Shown: positions 20,381-30,476, counted from the stretch's first letter. The stretch: DNA of 64,000 bases from an uncultured Bacteroidales bacterium (GCA_903913285.1 CAIWKO010000010.1:170790-234789); one strand, 5' to 3'. The notes: a model not told the origin generated them from the letters alone. A program made the numbers and translations.

Positions 20381-21451
20381 ATGCGAAAATATTTCTTCTT
20401 TATTGTATTGTTTTCATTTAGCTTTTGCGCAAATATTATAAATGTTAGCGCTCAAACCGATAGCATTAAAAAACCCGGGCGCGACACGCTCGTTATCGTG
20501 GGTGTGGGCGATGTGATGATGGGAACCATCATTCCTTCCCGGGAGTTTTTGCCTGCCGGCGAAGATTGTTCTAAAGAATTTACCAATGTGAAACAGATCA
20601 TCCAGTCGGCCGATGTGGCTTTTTGTAATCTCGAAGGCGTTTTTACCGATACTCCCAACGGTCATAAACCCTGTAATAACAATAATTGCTGGACTTTCGG
20701 CATGCCCACCAAATTTGTGAATTGTTTGGTAGATGCAGGCTTCGATTTCATCAGCAACGCCAACAATCATTGCAAGGATTTTGGCGAAGCAGGCAAACAA
20801 AGCACCGCCAAAACCCTCGATGCTGCCGGATTGCATTATGCAGGATGGCTTTCGAAACCCTATACCATTTTTGTTAAGGACAGTATCAAGTATGGGTTCT
20901 GTGCTTTTTCGCCCGAATCGGGAAATTGCGATATCAGGAACTATGCCGAAGCACAAAGGATAGTTCGTCATCTCGATTCCGTTTGCGACGTGGTTATAGT
21001 TTCGTTCCACAGCGGTGCCGAAGGTGCCGACCACCAGCACGTGACGCGCAAAGACGAAATGTTTATGGGCTACGACCGCGGCAATGTTTATGAATTTGCC
21101 CATCTGATGATAGATGCGGGCGCCGATATCGTTTTTGGTCACGGACCCCACGTAACCAGAGCCGTTGAAGTATACAAGGACCGCTTTATTGCCTACAGCA
21201 TGGGTAATTTTAATACCTATAGCCGTGTTAGCATCGCGGGTGTGTGCGGCCTGGCTCCCATTATGCAGGTTTATACCGATAAAAAAGGGAAGTTTTTGAA
21301 GACTCAAATCATTTCCACCTGTCAACTTAAATTCCAGCCACCGCTTATCGACCCCGATAAAAAGGTTTTGAAAGTAATTCAGAAATTAACCAAAGAAGAT
21401 TTCCCCGAAGTAAAAATAAACATCAGCGATGAAGGGGTAGTGACGCAATGA
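20381..21451 (+). CDS. CapA-family (PGA_cap) poly-gamma-glutamate/capsule-type metallophosphatase
   Basis: VGVGDVMMGT, ADVAFCNLEGVF, GFDFISNANNHCKDFG, VSFHSGAEG, DIVFGHGPHVTRAVEVY, YSMGNF. Confidence 0.85.
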   Translation: MRKYFFFIVLFSFSFCANIINVSAQTDSIKKPGRDTLVIVGVGDVMMGTIIPSREFLPAGEDCSKEFTNVKQIIQSADVAFCNLEGVFTDTPNGHKPCNNNNCWTFGMPTKFVNCLVDAGFDFISNANNHCKDFGEAGKQSTAKTLDAAGLHYAGWLSKPYTIFVKDSIKYGFCAFSPESGNCDIRNYAEAQRIVRHLDSVCDVVIVSFHSGAEGADHQHVTRKDEMFMGYDRGNVYEFAHLMIDAGADIVFGHGPHVTRAVEVYKDRFIAYSMGNFNTYSRVSIAGVCGLAPIMQVYTDKKGKFLKTQIISTCQLKFQPPLIDPDKKVLKVIQKLTKEDFPEVKINISDEGVVTQ

Positions 21452-21524
21452 GGTTGTTTAAAGGAGACGGAGGCTCATTTAATATTTCGACGGAGGCATA
21501 GCCTGCCACCGAACGGGGTATTTT

Positions 21525-21815
21525 TCATGATTTTTTGTTTTTGATCATTGCAATTGAAAAAATCAATAACGAAATCGGTACTAGTATGGTAAATATATCA
21601 ACAAGTATAAATAACCACATTTTGTCATACGATGGAAAAGCCCATGAACCTAAAGTTTTATAAGAAGTCCACAGACCTATGATTTTATAAAGGGAAGTTA
21701 TGATCCAAATTATTGAACCTATCATCAAAATAATTGCTGCAGTTTTAATTTTCATTTTTATTGATTTTAAAATTAACTCTAAAATCCGTTTTTTATAGTG
21801 GTTTCTGGTCTCCAC
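21525..21815 (-). CDS. Small hypothetical membrane protein
   Basis: Two or three hydrophobic helices; probable start at MKIKTAAIILMIGS. Confidence 0.55.
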   Translation of the reverse strand: METRNHYKKRILELILKSIKMKIKTAAIILMIGSIIWIITSLYKIIGLWTSYKTLGSWAFPSYDKMWLFILVDIFTILVPISLLIFSIAMIKNKKS

Positions 21816-21834
21816 TTTTATTTTATAAAGAAAA

Positions 21835-21895
21835 GGGCGTTTGCAAAACGCCCCTATATTCGTCTATAATTAAGAAATGGCGTATGCCATACGCC
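21835..21895. repeat. Pair of related hairpins of the AGGGGCGT...ACGCC type
   Basis: GGGCGTTT-GCA-AAACGCCC (21835-21853) and GGCGTATG-C-CATACGCC (21879-21895). Confidence 0.75.
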
Positions 21896-21906
21896 CCTTC
21901 TGTGTA

Positions 21907-22809
21907 TTAACTTATTTCGTCGTCGATAATTACTTCGTAATGATTTAATCTTCCACTTTTGATTACTATGTTTTGATGACACCTAACTTTACCGGCTAAA
22001 TCATTACCCATTAGTGCTTTACCTCCTTTTACTTCTTCGAAAGTGGCCATACCGTTTTCGTCGGTGACGGCTGTTTTTTTGGTGTTGCTTAGGGTGAATA
22101 TTAAGCCTTCGAGGGGTTTGCCCGTGGTTTTACTGACGGCATGAACTTCGACATAGGTATGATGAACGTTAACGGTAGGTATAATGGTGCTTGCCATGAG
22201 GCGTTGATAGAAAGGAAGGTCGGTTGTTTGATAATCGCGGGTTAATAGTTTTAAATGGGTGACGGTTACCATGACGGGTTTGAAACTATCCTTAAATAAT
22301 TTGGTGAGCGCGGGCGAAACTTCGTGAACGGTTTCGCTAGTTCCTTGTAAGTTGGTGAATTTATCTATTTCTTTTTGTAAACTGACCAGCATGGGAGCCG
22401 TGATGGTGCTGGGGCTTAAATCAGCCAGGTTGGCGTTCATAAGGTCGTGGGCAGCCTGGGCCAAAATAGCACATTGACTGTCGGCAACCTGCCTGTAATC
22501 TGTGGGTTCGGTATTTAATTGTTCGGCAATGCTTGGTTTGCCTTTATTGATGAGTTTAACATAGGCTTTTCCAGAGAGATTGGATGCAAGATTGCTCAGC
22601 ACGATTTTTTCGTCGAGTTTTTCTTTGCTGAAACCGCTGTTATCGGCATGTGCGGCTGTAGCGGCTTTTGTGTTGGCTGTATAAGCATCACGGAAGGTAT
22701 CTACTTCGTCGACATAATCGGGATTGGATGTGTAGGAAGCGCTGTCGTCGGTTAATTCTTTGTCCAATGCTGCAAACATTGTTCTTTGGGCTTGTTCTCT
22801 GTTTGTCAT
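21907..22809 (-). CDS. Hypothetical protein with carboxypeptidase-regulatory-like C-terminal domain
   Basis: HTYVEVHAVSKTTGKPLEGLIFTLSNTKKTAVTDENGMATFEEVKGG. Confidence 0.7.
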   Translation of the reverse strand: MTNREQAQRTMFAALDKELTDDSASYTSNPDYVDEVDTFRDAYTANTKAATAAHADNSGFSKEKLDEKIVLSNLASNLSGKAYVKLINKGKPSIAEQLNTEPTDYRQVADSQCAILAQAAHDLMNANLADLSPSTITAPMLVSLQKEIDKFTNLQGTSETVHEVSPALTKLFKDSFKPVMVTVTHLKLLTRDYQTTDLPFYQRLMASTIIPTVNVHHTYVEVHAVSKTTGKPLEGLIFTLSNTKKTAVTDENGMATFEEVKGGKALMGNDLAGKVRCHQNIVIKSGRLNHYEVIIDDEIS

Positions 22810-22946
22810 GACTCTTAGGGTTTAAATTAATAAATTACAAAAAAATCAAATCGTAAAAAAACTTGCTAAAGGTACAAATAAAAATTGAATAAATAATAAA
22901 TAATCAAAAAAAAACTTATTAAAATATTTTTTGCGTGGTTGGAACC

Positions 22947-22966
22947 TTTCTATAGCTATATAGAAA
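22947..22966. promoter_or_regulatory. Palindrome upstream of the 21907-22809 gene
   Basis: TTTCTATA-GCTA-TATAGAAA. Confidence 0.4.
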
Positions 22967-23003
22967 TGTATTTATACATCTATTTATCAGCATTTTGCAT
23001 CAT

Positions 23004-23275
23004 AACATTCAAATTATGGCAAGCAACATTCAAATTATGACAGGCAACATTCAAATTATGACAGGCAACATTTAAATTATGACAGGCAACATTTAAATTA
23101 TGGCAGGCAATATTCAAATTATGGCAAGTAACATTCAAATTATGGCAAGCAACATTCAAATTATGGCAAGTAACATTCAAATTATGACAGGCAACATCCA
23201 AATTATGGCAAACAACATTCAAATTATGCAGGCAACATTCAAATTATGCCTAGTAACATCCAAATTATGGCTTAT
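23004..23275. repeat. Array A: 13 units of a 21-bp tandem repeat (AACATTCAAATTATGRCARGC)
   Basis: Units start at 23004, 23025, 23046, 23067, 23088, 23109, 23130, 23151, 23172, 23193, 23214 (20 nt), 23234, 23255. Confidence 0.95.
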
Positions 23276-23335
23276 GACAAGTTTAACGGCAAAATCGGAG
23301 AATCATCAATTGCAATTTTTAAATTATTAATAAGG

Positions 23336-23351
23336 ACACGAAATTTCGTGT
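23336..23351. promoter_or_regulatory. Perfect 16-bp palindrome, candidate operator
   Basis: ACACGAAATTTCGTGT, about 27 bp upstream of TACATTTG (23378-23385), which precedes the GH94 gene. Confidence 0.55.
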
Positions 23352-23377
23352 GGCAAGATGCAATTCATAAAAATTCT

Positions 23378-23385
23378 TACATTTG
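23378..23385 (+). promoter_or_regulatory. -7 element of the phosphorylase operon
   Basis: TACATTTG matches TAnnTTTG; ATG at 23418. Confidence 0.5.
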
Positions 23386-23417
23386 CTACTCTTAAAATTC
23401 AATTAATTTTCGAAAAA

Positions 23418-25796
23418 ATGCAATACGGGCGCTTCTCAACCAACGGAAAAGAATACCTTATCACCAAAATGAATACCCCCAGTCCCTGGATCAACTATTT
23501 GTATAACGGCCGCTATTTTACAAGCATATCGAACAACGGCGGCGGAATGAGTTATTTTAAAAGTCCGCTCCATGGAAGAGTTACCCGCTATCGCATCAAC
23601 GAAGTGCCCCACGACCGCCCGGGCAAGTATATCTACGTGAAAGATAAGGAAACCGGCGAAGTGTGGAGTTTAACCTGGCAGCCCGTTGGCAAACATCTGG
23701 AAGCTTACCGCCTGGCCCACGGTTTCGGGTATACCCGTTCGGAAGCTATTATCAACGGCATCGACAGTTCGGTGTTGTTCTTTGTTCCTGCGGACGATGA
23801 TCAGGAATTGTGGAAAGCTACCTTAAAGAACATCACAGATAAGCCACGCAAATTGTCGGTTTACGGATATTCGGAGCTGGCGTTGGGACATGCTTTGGTA
23901 GATTTGATTAACCAATGCGACGACCAGCATTTCAACCGTTCGCATTTCGAAAAAGATTTGAATGCCATCTTTTCGACCAAGACCTATTGGGTTACTCAAA
24001 CCAAAGGAACCCAGCAACAGGAAAATAAGGAATGGGACCAATGGACTTTCTTCACGGCCAATTATCCTGCCACAGGATATGAAACGCTGCGCGAACGTTT
24101 TATCGGGTTGTATCGCAATGAAAATAATCCGGAAAGTTTGGAGAAAGAAAATCTGTCGTGTCGGGATACCGACTTTGGCAATGTGGTGAATGCTTTAAAG
24201 ATTGATATAGAACTGCAACCCGGCGAAACGAAAGAACTTGTTTTTACTTTGGGTGTGATAGAAAAGCTGCGCTTCGATGAACTGAAAGCGGCGCGCGTTG
24301 AGAAATATAAAAATGTTGCCGAAGTGGATGCTGCATTTGCAAAGCTCAACAAGGCATGGGATGATTATTTCGCCCATACTTCGGTTGAGACGCCCGATGA
24401 AGACGTGAACGTGTTTATGAAATACTGGATACCCTATCAGGCCAAAGTAGCTTTTGATGTGGGGCGTGTTGCCAGTTTTTATTACTGGGGCATCGGACGG
24501 GGATTCGGCTTTAGGGACACGGCTCAGGATACCATTGCCGTAACAATTTCGAATCCCGAAAAAGCGAAGGAGCGCGTCTTGTTGCTTTCGCGCCAGATGC
24601 GAACCGATGGCAAGGTGTATCACCATTTTCACGGCGACGGCGACGGCGAGTTTACACATCATTGCGACGACCCCTTGTGGTATATGCTGGCAGTTTCGGA
24701 ATATCTGAAAGAAACCGGCGACTTCGACCTGTTGAACAATAAGCAGCGTTTTATTGATGATGGAAAAGAAGGCACGGTATTGGAACATTTGCTTGCCGTG
24801 GTTAATTATGCTAAAAACAATCTCGGCATCCACGGTCTTCCGATTTTCGGCCGCGGCGACTGGAACGATACGCTTGATTATATAGGGGGCGATGAAGGCG
24901 GCGAAAGCGTCTGGGGCGGAATGTTCTACGCGGCTATGCTCAACCTGTTCATTGAATTGTTGGAGTATTTGGAAAAAGATATATCCGAAGTTTCGTCGGT
25001 TCGCGATTCGCTGATAAAAGCGGTGGACGATAATTGCTGGGACGGTGAATGGTATATCCGTGCCTTTGGCGGCAAAGGACGCAAGGTGGGTTCGAAAGAA
25101 AACAAATACGGAAAGATATTTTTAAACACTCAGATATGGACTGTGTTGGCCGGTTTTCCAAAACGTGAACGTATCGTTATGGCAATGGATAGCGTTAAAA
25201 CCTATCTGGATTCGCCGGAAGGTCCGAAAAAATGTTCTCCGGCCTGGAAAGAAATTGATCCTAACATAGGCTTGGTTACCCGTTGTGTTTGGGGAAAGAA
25301 AGAGAACGGGGCAGTGTTCTGTCATCCCACGGCATGGGCAATACAAGCCGAAACTATGTTGGGAAGAAGCAATCAGGCGTTCGGCTATTTTAAAAAGATG
25401 CTGCCCAACCGTATCGACAGCGATACCTTTGTTGCTGAACCCTACGTGTTTTCACAATACATCACCAGCAACGAACATTCGCATCCCGGACGTGCAAGTC
25501 ATTCATGGCAGACCGGTTCGGCAGCATGGATGTACCGGGTTGCTTACGATTATATTCTTGGATTACGCCCCACCTATAAAGGTTTATTGATAGATCCTGC
25601 AATACCTTCGCATTGGGATACATTCAAAGCAAAAAGAAAGTTCAGGGGGACACTTTACACTTTTGAAGTTGTAAACCCAAGTCGTATTGAAAAAGGAGTA
25701 AAAGAAATTTTTGTGGATGGAAAGATGATAGAAGGAACGGTACTTCCGGTTACAACGCAAAAAGAATGTAATGTAAAAGTGATCATGGGAAATTAA
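23418..25796 (+). CDS. GH94-family glycoside phosphorylase (cellobiose/chitobiose-phosphorylase-like)
   Basis: MQYGRFSTNGKEYLITKMNTPSPWINYLYNGRYFTSISNNGGGMSYFKSPLHGRVTRYR; YYWGIGRGFGFRDTAQD; GRGDWNDTLDYIG; SHSWQTGSAAWMYR. Confidence 0.88.
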   Translation: MQYGRFSTNGKEYLITKMNTPSPWINYLYNGRYFTSISNNGGGMSYFKSPLHGRVTRYRINEVPHDRPGKYIYVKDKETGEVWSLTWQPVGKHLEAYRLAHGFGYTRSEAIINGIDSSVLFFVPADDDQELWKATLKNITDKPRKLSVYGYSELALGHALVDLINQCDDQHFNRSHFEKDLNAIFSTKTYWVTQTKGTQQQENKEWDQWTFFTANYPATGYETLRERFIGLYRNENNPESLEKENLSCRDTDFGNVVNALKIDIELQPGETKELVFTLGVIEKLRFDELKAARVEKYKNVAEVDAAFAKLNKAWDDYFAHTSVETPDEDVNVFMKYWIPYQAKVAFDVGRVASFYYWGIGRGFGFRDTAQDTIAVTISNPEKAKERVLLLSRQMRTDGKVYHHFHGDGDGEFTHHCDDPLWYMLAVSEYLKETGDFDLLNNKQRFIDDGKEGTVLEHLLAVVNYAKNNLGIHGLPIFGRGDWNDTLDYIGGDEGGESVWGGMFYAAMLNLFIELLEYLEKDISEVSSVRDSLIKAVDDNCWDGEWYIRAFGGKGRKVGSKENKYGKIFLNTQIWTVLAGFPKRERIVMAMDSVKTYLDSPEGPKKCSPAWKEIDPNIGLVTRCVWGKKENGAVFCHPTAWAIQAETMLGRSNQAFGYFKKMLPNRIDSDTFVAEPYVFSQYITSNEHSHPGRASHSWQTGSAAWMYRVAYDYILGLRPTYKGLLIDPAIPSHWDTFKAKRKFRGTLYTFEVVNPSRIEKGVKEIFVDGKMIEGTVLPVTTQKECNVKVIMGN

Positions 25797-25829
25797 TTTT
25801 AGTGAAGAACACATTAATACAACAATAAC

Positions 25830-26816
25830 ATGAAGCGACATGCCAGCAGCCCGATATTAACCCGGGAAAATATTCCCGATATCTTCCCTCAACTTGTTGA
25901 TGCTACTTCCGTTTTCAATCCCGGGGCCATAAAGTTCGGAGATAAATATTTGCTGATGCTGAGGGTTCAGTCGCGTTCGCGCGAAACCTTTATGGTTATG
26001 GCCGAAAGCAGTAACGGCATTGATTTTAAAGTTGAAAATAAAATTGTCGATTTCAAAGGGATTGAAAAGATCAGGGAAAAAATATACCACATTTATGATG
26101 CGAGGATCTCAAAAATAGAAGACGCGTATTACATCATGTTTGCCATGGATATGGACTCAGGATGCCAGCTTGGTCTTGGAAAAACTACAGACTTTAAAAG
26201 CTTTGAATTTATAGGCATCACTTCGAACGAAGATATACGGAACGGGGTATTATTTCCTGAAAAGATAAACGGCAATTATTTGAGAATGGATCGTCCGAAT
26301 AAGTCGCGACATGAAAACGGAACCACTTCGGGCAGCACCATCTGGCTCTCCAAATCAAGCGACCTGCTGAACTGGGAACCTATTGCTCCTTTAATTGACG
26401 GACGTTTTCATTACTGGGACGAATTCATAGGGTCGGGTCCGCCGCCGGTTAAAACCCGCGAAGGCTGGCTGCATATCTATCACGGAGTAGCAGGGCATTT
26501 CGGTAGTTCAAACATCTATCAGGCAGGAGTATTGCTGCTGGACCTGAAAGATCCTTCAATTGTGATCGCTCGCAGTTGGTGCAATATACTCGAACCGCGT
26601 GAACTTTACGAATTGACAGGACAGGTACCCAATGTAGTGTTCCCAAGCGGGATGATTGTTATGGAATACGATAACGAAGGCTACGCCTTACCCGAAAGTG
26701 AAGTGTATGTATATTACGGAGCTGCGGATACCTGTGTTGGTTTAGCCGTGACAACTATTAACGAATTAATTACACAAGCTGGTCAAGAAGAATTAAATAA
26801 GCGTTTGAACTACTAA
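25830..26816 (+). CDS. GH130-family glycosidase/phosphorylase
   Basis: FNPGAIKFGDKYLLMLRVQSR, YDARISKIEDAYYIMFA, GSTIWLSKSSDLLNWE, GSGPPPVKTREGWLHIYHGV, YYGAADTCVGLA. Confidence 0.9.
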   Translation: MKRHASSPILTRENIPDIFPQLVDATSVFNPGAIKFGDKYLLMLRVQSRSRETFMVMAESSNGIDFKVENKIVDFKGIEKIREKIYHIYDARISKIEDAYYIMFAMDMDSGCQLGLGKTTDFKSFEFIGITSNEDIRNGVLFPEKINGNYLRMDRPNKSRHENGTTSGSTIWLSKSSDLLNWEPIAPLIDGRFHYWDEFIGSGPPPVKTREGWLHIYHGVAGHFGSSNIYQAGVLLLDLKDPSIVIARSWCNILEPRELYELTGQVPNVVFPSGMIVMEYDNEGYALPESEVYVYYGAADTCVGLAVTTINELITQAGQEELNKRLNY

Positions 26817-26869
26817 ACACCTAAAAGACTAAACAGCTAAATAAAAAATTAATAACTAAAACAAAAGAC

Positions 26870-28807
26870 ATGAATTTATCAACGGGCGACTGGGCCATTG
26901 TCTTGGGATTACTGGCTATCATGGTCGGTATGGTTTTATTCAGCAAGAATCTTGTAAAAAGTGTCTCCGATTTTCTGGCCACCGGTCGAACAGGTGGCCG
27001 GTATATCATATCCATGTTTCAGGGAACTGCGGCTCTCGGCGCGATAACGGTAGTGGGCGCGCTGGAACAGAACTATAATGCAGGATTTAATTCGCGTTGG
27101 TGGGAAATGCCGACTGCAGTTATTCTTGTTACCATGAGCATCACGGGTTGGGTTGTTTATCGTTTCAGGCAAACCAAGGCATTAACGATGGCACAGTTTT
27201 TTGAAATGAGATACGGCCGTCCTTTCAGGATATTTGCAGGTTTTCTTGCTTTCTTTTCAGGAGTGTTCAACATGGTTATATTTCCTTCAGTAAGTGCACG
27301 TTTTTTCATTTATTTCTGTGGCATTCCCGAAATCGGCATGGTGGGTCCTTACTCAGGAACTTTCATTTTAGTTACTGCTGTGATGGTGCTCATACCACTC
27401 TACTTCATTTTTACAGGTGGACACATCGCTGTTATGTTTACCGACTTCATCCAGGGTGTTTTCGTAAACATAGTTTTTGTTGCCATCGTAATTCTTTTGC
27501 TCATCAAGGTCGACTGGGCACACATAACGACAGCCATCTCAACTGCCGAAGCAGGCAAATCGCTGATCAATCCTTTTGATGCCAGCAAAGTTCAGGACTT
27601 TAATCCCTGGTATTTCTTCATAGGCATGTTCGGGCTTATTTATACCAAACTATCCTGGCAGGGCAATTCATCGTTCAATATCGCAGCAAAAAGCGCCCAC
27701 GAAGCGCGAATGGCTGACGTATTGAGCAATTGGCGGCTCGTTCCTCAGTGGGGTTTATTTCTGGTTTTTGTTCCCATTGTGGCTTATACTTTGTTCCACC
27801 ATCTTGATTTTAAAACCGTAGCCGATTCCATCAATGCAACTCTTTCCACTGCAGGTAATTCAGCACAGCAAAGTCAGTTGAGGGTACCAATGGCCTTAAA
27901 TTATTTATTGCCTGCAGGTTTGAAAGGGGCCTTTGTTGCCATCATGCTGGCTGCGGCTATCACTTGCCACAACACCTACATGCATTCCTGGGGAAGTATC
28001 TTTATTCAGGACTGTATCATGCCTCTGCGCAACAAACCTTTTGCACCTAAAGAACATCTCCGGTATTTAAAACTCTCCATACTTGCCGTGGGTATCATTA
28101 TCTTCGTGCTGAGTATCGTGTTTCAACCCAAGGACCTTGTCTTCCTGTTCCTAAATATTTCGGGGGCTATTTTTGTCGGAGGTTCGGGTGCAGTTATTAT
28201 TGGTGGTTTGTATTGGAAACGGGGCACTAATGCCGCGGCTTGGGCGGCCATGATAACCGGTGCTTTAACTGCTTCTCTAAATATACTTTTAAATAAAGTT
28301 GTTCCCAACTTCCCTATCAACGGACAATGGGGATGGTTTATGGCCATGGTGGCAGCAACACTGGTCTATATTGTTGTTTCCTTACTCACCCGGAGACCAA
28401 ACTTTATTCTTGACCAGATGCTGCACAGGGGCGAATATGCCGAAAAAACACTTGATGCACCTGAAGACACGCAACCCGTAAAGGGGTGGAAAGTATTAGG
28501 CACCACAAAAGAATTCACTAAAGGCGATAAGATCATTTATATAGTGACCATGGGATGGACTTTCTTATGGGTACTTGTGTTTTTTATTGGCACTTTCTAC
28601 AATTTCTTTATTCATAAGATCACAGATACCGGCTGGATGCATTTTTGGATGACCTATACCTACATTTTCCTCACAGCATCGATCATCGTTACGGTTTGGT
28701 TCACTATAGGCGGTATAAAAAACCTGCGCGAAATGATCTCCGCATTACGTCACAACATACGTGACGACAGCGATTCAGGATATGTTGCCAAAAAGAAAAA
28801 GAAATAG
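26870..28807 (+). CDS. Sodium:solute symporter (SSS family)
   Basis: VSDFLATGRTGGRYIISMFQGTAALGAITVVG; about 14 hydrophobic segments. Confidence 0.88.
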   Translation: MNLSTGDWAIVLGLLAIMVGMVLFSKNLVKSVSDFLATGRTGGRYIISMFQGTAALGAITVVGALEQNYNAGFNSRWWEMPTAVILVTMSITGWVVYRFRQTKALTMAQFFEMRYGRPFRIFAGFLAFFSGVFNMVIFPSVSARFFIYFCGIPEIGMVGPYSGTFILVTAVMVLIPLYFIFTGGHIAVMFTDFIQGVFVNIVFVAIVILLLIKVDWAHITTAISTAEAGKSLINPFDASKVQDFNPWYFFIGMFGLIYTKLSWQGNSSFNIAAKSAHEARMADVLSNWRLVPQWGLFLVFVPIVAYTLFHHLDFKTVADSINATLSTAGNSAQQSQLRVPMALNYLLPAGLKGAFVAIMLAAAITCHNTYMHSWGSIFIQDCIMPLRNKPFAPKEHLRYLKLSILAVGIIIFVLSIVFQPKDLVFLFLNISGAIFVGGSGAVIIGGLYWKRGTNAAAWAAMITGALTASLNILLNKVVPNFPINGQWGWFMAMVAATLVYIVVSLLTRRPNFILDQMLHRGEYAEKTLDAPEDTQPVKGWKVLGTTKEFTKGDKIIYIVTMGWTFLWVLVFFIGTFYNFFIHKITDTGWMHFWMTYTYIFLTASIIVTVWFTIGGIKNLREMISALRHNIRDDSDSGYVAKKKKK

Positions 28808-28845
28808 TGCTTGTTTAATTTGATCCATTTCTTAAACTTAAACAC

Positions 28846-29985
28846 ATGAAGATAAAATTTTTTTTAATGATCGGAGCTTTGGCTTTCATGCATTTTTCGT
28901 GCAATAATACAGGAGGAAACAACACCATGAAAGAAACTTTAAAAGATGATCTAAGATCATTGTTGTCCGAGCCCAAACACTATGTTTGCTATCGCACAGA
29001 TGAACCCATAACTATTAACGGTAAATTGGATGAGAAAGCCTGGCAACAGGCCGAATGGACTGATCTGTTCGTCGATATCGAAGGAGATGCCAAACCGAAA
29101 CCTTTTCAGGATACCAAGGTGAAGATGTTGTGGGATGACGACTATTTGTATGTTGCGGCTCAGCTCAACGAAGAACATATATGGGCCTATCTCGAAAACC
29201 ACGACGATATCGTTTTTCGGGATAACGACTTCGAAGTCTTTATCGATCCCGATAACGATGCCAAAAATTATTTCGAATTTGAGATCAACGCCAAACAAGC
29301 CGTATTCGATCTTTTTCTTCCCCACCCCTACCGCCATTCGTCCTTTGCTTTGCACAACTGGGATTTCAAAGGTCTGAAACATGCCGTATGTATCGATGGA
29401 ACTCTGAACGATGGTACAGATAAAGATAAAAGTTGGACCGTAGAACTTGCCATCCCATTCTCTTCATTGTCCTTTGGCCTGGATAGCGGAAAACCCGACC
29501 CAAATAAACTGTGGCGTATCAACTTCTCGCGCGTGGAATGGGATACCAAATGGGAAAACGGAAAGTATATTAAATTAACTGATAAAGCAGGCAAACAACT
29601 ACCCGAACATAACTGGGTTTGGTCTCCCGTTGGCGCTGTCAGCATGCACATGCCCGAACGATATGGCTATTTAAAGTTCTCGAAAAACAACATCGGGACA
29701 ACAAAAGACGAGTTTAAACTCCCTGAAGAAGAAAAACTGAAAAGTGTTTTATGGGCGGTTTTCTACAGGCAAGATGCCTATAACCAAAAGAACAAAAAGT
29801 ATACAGCCTCCATATCCGAACTTGGAAATGATATCAACACCTTGTTTGATCCCAATAAATACAAATTGAGTATTATTACAGCAGATACACAATACGAAGC
29901 CAAACTCGAAAGCATCGATGGCAAAATAAAGATGTATATCACAAATGAAGGATCTGTTAAAGATCTATACATCCAGACCAAATAG
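28846..29985 (+). CDS. Lipoprotein with CBM9-like carbohydrate-binding fold
   Basis: Lipobox FMHFSCNN; ITINGKLDEKAWQQAEWTDLFVDIEGD...VKMLWDDDYLYVAAQLNEEHIWA. Confidence 0.85.
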   Translation: MKIKFFLMIGALAFMHFSCNNTGGNNTMKETLKDDLRSLLSEPKHYVCYRTDEPITINGKLDEKAWQQAEWTDLFVDIEGDAKPKPFQDTKVKMLWDDDYLYVAAQLNEEHIWAYLENHDDIVFRDNDFEVFIDPDNDAKNYFEFEINAKQAVFDLFLPHPYRHSSFALHNWDFKGLKHAVCIDGTLNDGTDKDKSWTVELAIPFSSLSFGLDSGKPDPNKLWRINFSRVEWDTKWENGKYIKLTDKAGKQLPEHNWVWSPVGAVSMHMPERYGYLKFSKNNIGTTKDEFKLPEEEKLKSVLWAVFYRQDAYNQKNKKYTASISELGNDINTLFDPNKYKLSIITADTQYEAKLESIDGKIKMYITNEGSVKDLYIQTK

Positions 29986-30082
29986 ATTATTGAAACAGCC
30001 TGTATAAAATAATAGCACTATTTTGCCCGCAAGGCATCTGCTATCAGATAATAACATCACTTTCTTCACACAAGATAAACTT

Positions 30083-30106
30083 CCGGCAAAATGCTCAATT
30101 TGCCGG
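30083..30106 (+). terminator. Hairpin downstream of the phosphorylase operon
   Basis: CCGGCAAA-ATGCTCAA-TTTGCCGG followed by a T-rich tail. Confidence 0.5.
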
Positions 30107-30127
30107 TCCTTATATTTTTAATTTTCT

Positions 30128-30135
30128 TACTTTTG
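30128..30135 (+). promoter_or_regulatory. -7 element upstream of 30153
   Basis: TACTTTTG matches TAnnTTTG. Confidence 0.45.
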
Positions 30136-30152
30136 CAGATTAATTTTAAATA

Positions 30153-30476
30153 ATGTCAACTTATATTTTTCGCAGTGAAAAATTGGAACATCCCATATTT
30201 ATCAGATTTAAACCGGGAAGCGGATATTTTTTACTGGCCGAAGGAATAAGAAAACATGCGGATTCAGGCAAATGGGAAGTTCAAATTCTGCAAAGTTTTA
30301 TCAACTACCCCTGGGCTAAAAAATGCCTTATTGAAGGGATTCGCATTACGGTATCGAACAACAAACTGGTATTTGTAAAGTTGAAATCGGTATTTTTTTA
30401 CAGGAAACTACGCCTTTGCGTTGACAAAACCAAAGTAAAAAGACGTTGGTTCCCGAAACACAAACTAATTTTTTAA
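30153..30476 (+). CDS. Hypothetical protein
   Basis: 107 aa basic ORF directly upstream of valS. Confidence 0.6.
   Translation: MSTYIFRSEKLEHPIFIRFKPGSGYFLLAEGIRKHADSGKWEVQILQSFINYPWAKKCLIEGIRITVSNNKLVFVKLKSVFFYRKLRLCVDKTKVKRRWFPKHKLIF

Noticed and set aside
22980-23330. ORFs 22980-23222 (-) and 23100-23330 (+) encoding HNLNVAC / QIMASNI heptapeptide repeats
   Set aside because: A 21-bp period is a multiple of three, so any frame without a stop in the unit stays open on both strands; these ORFs are by-products of array A.
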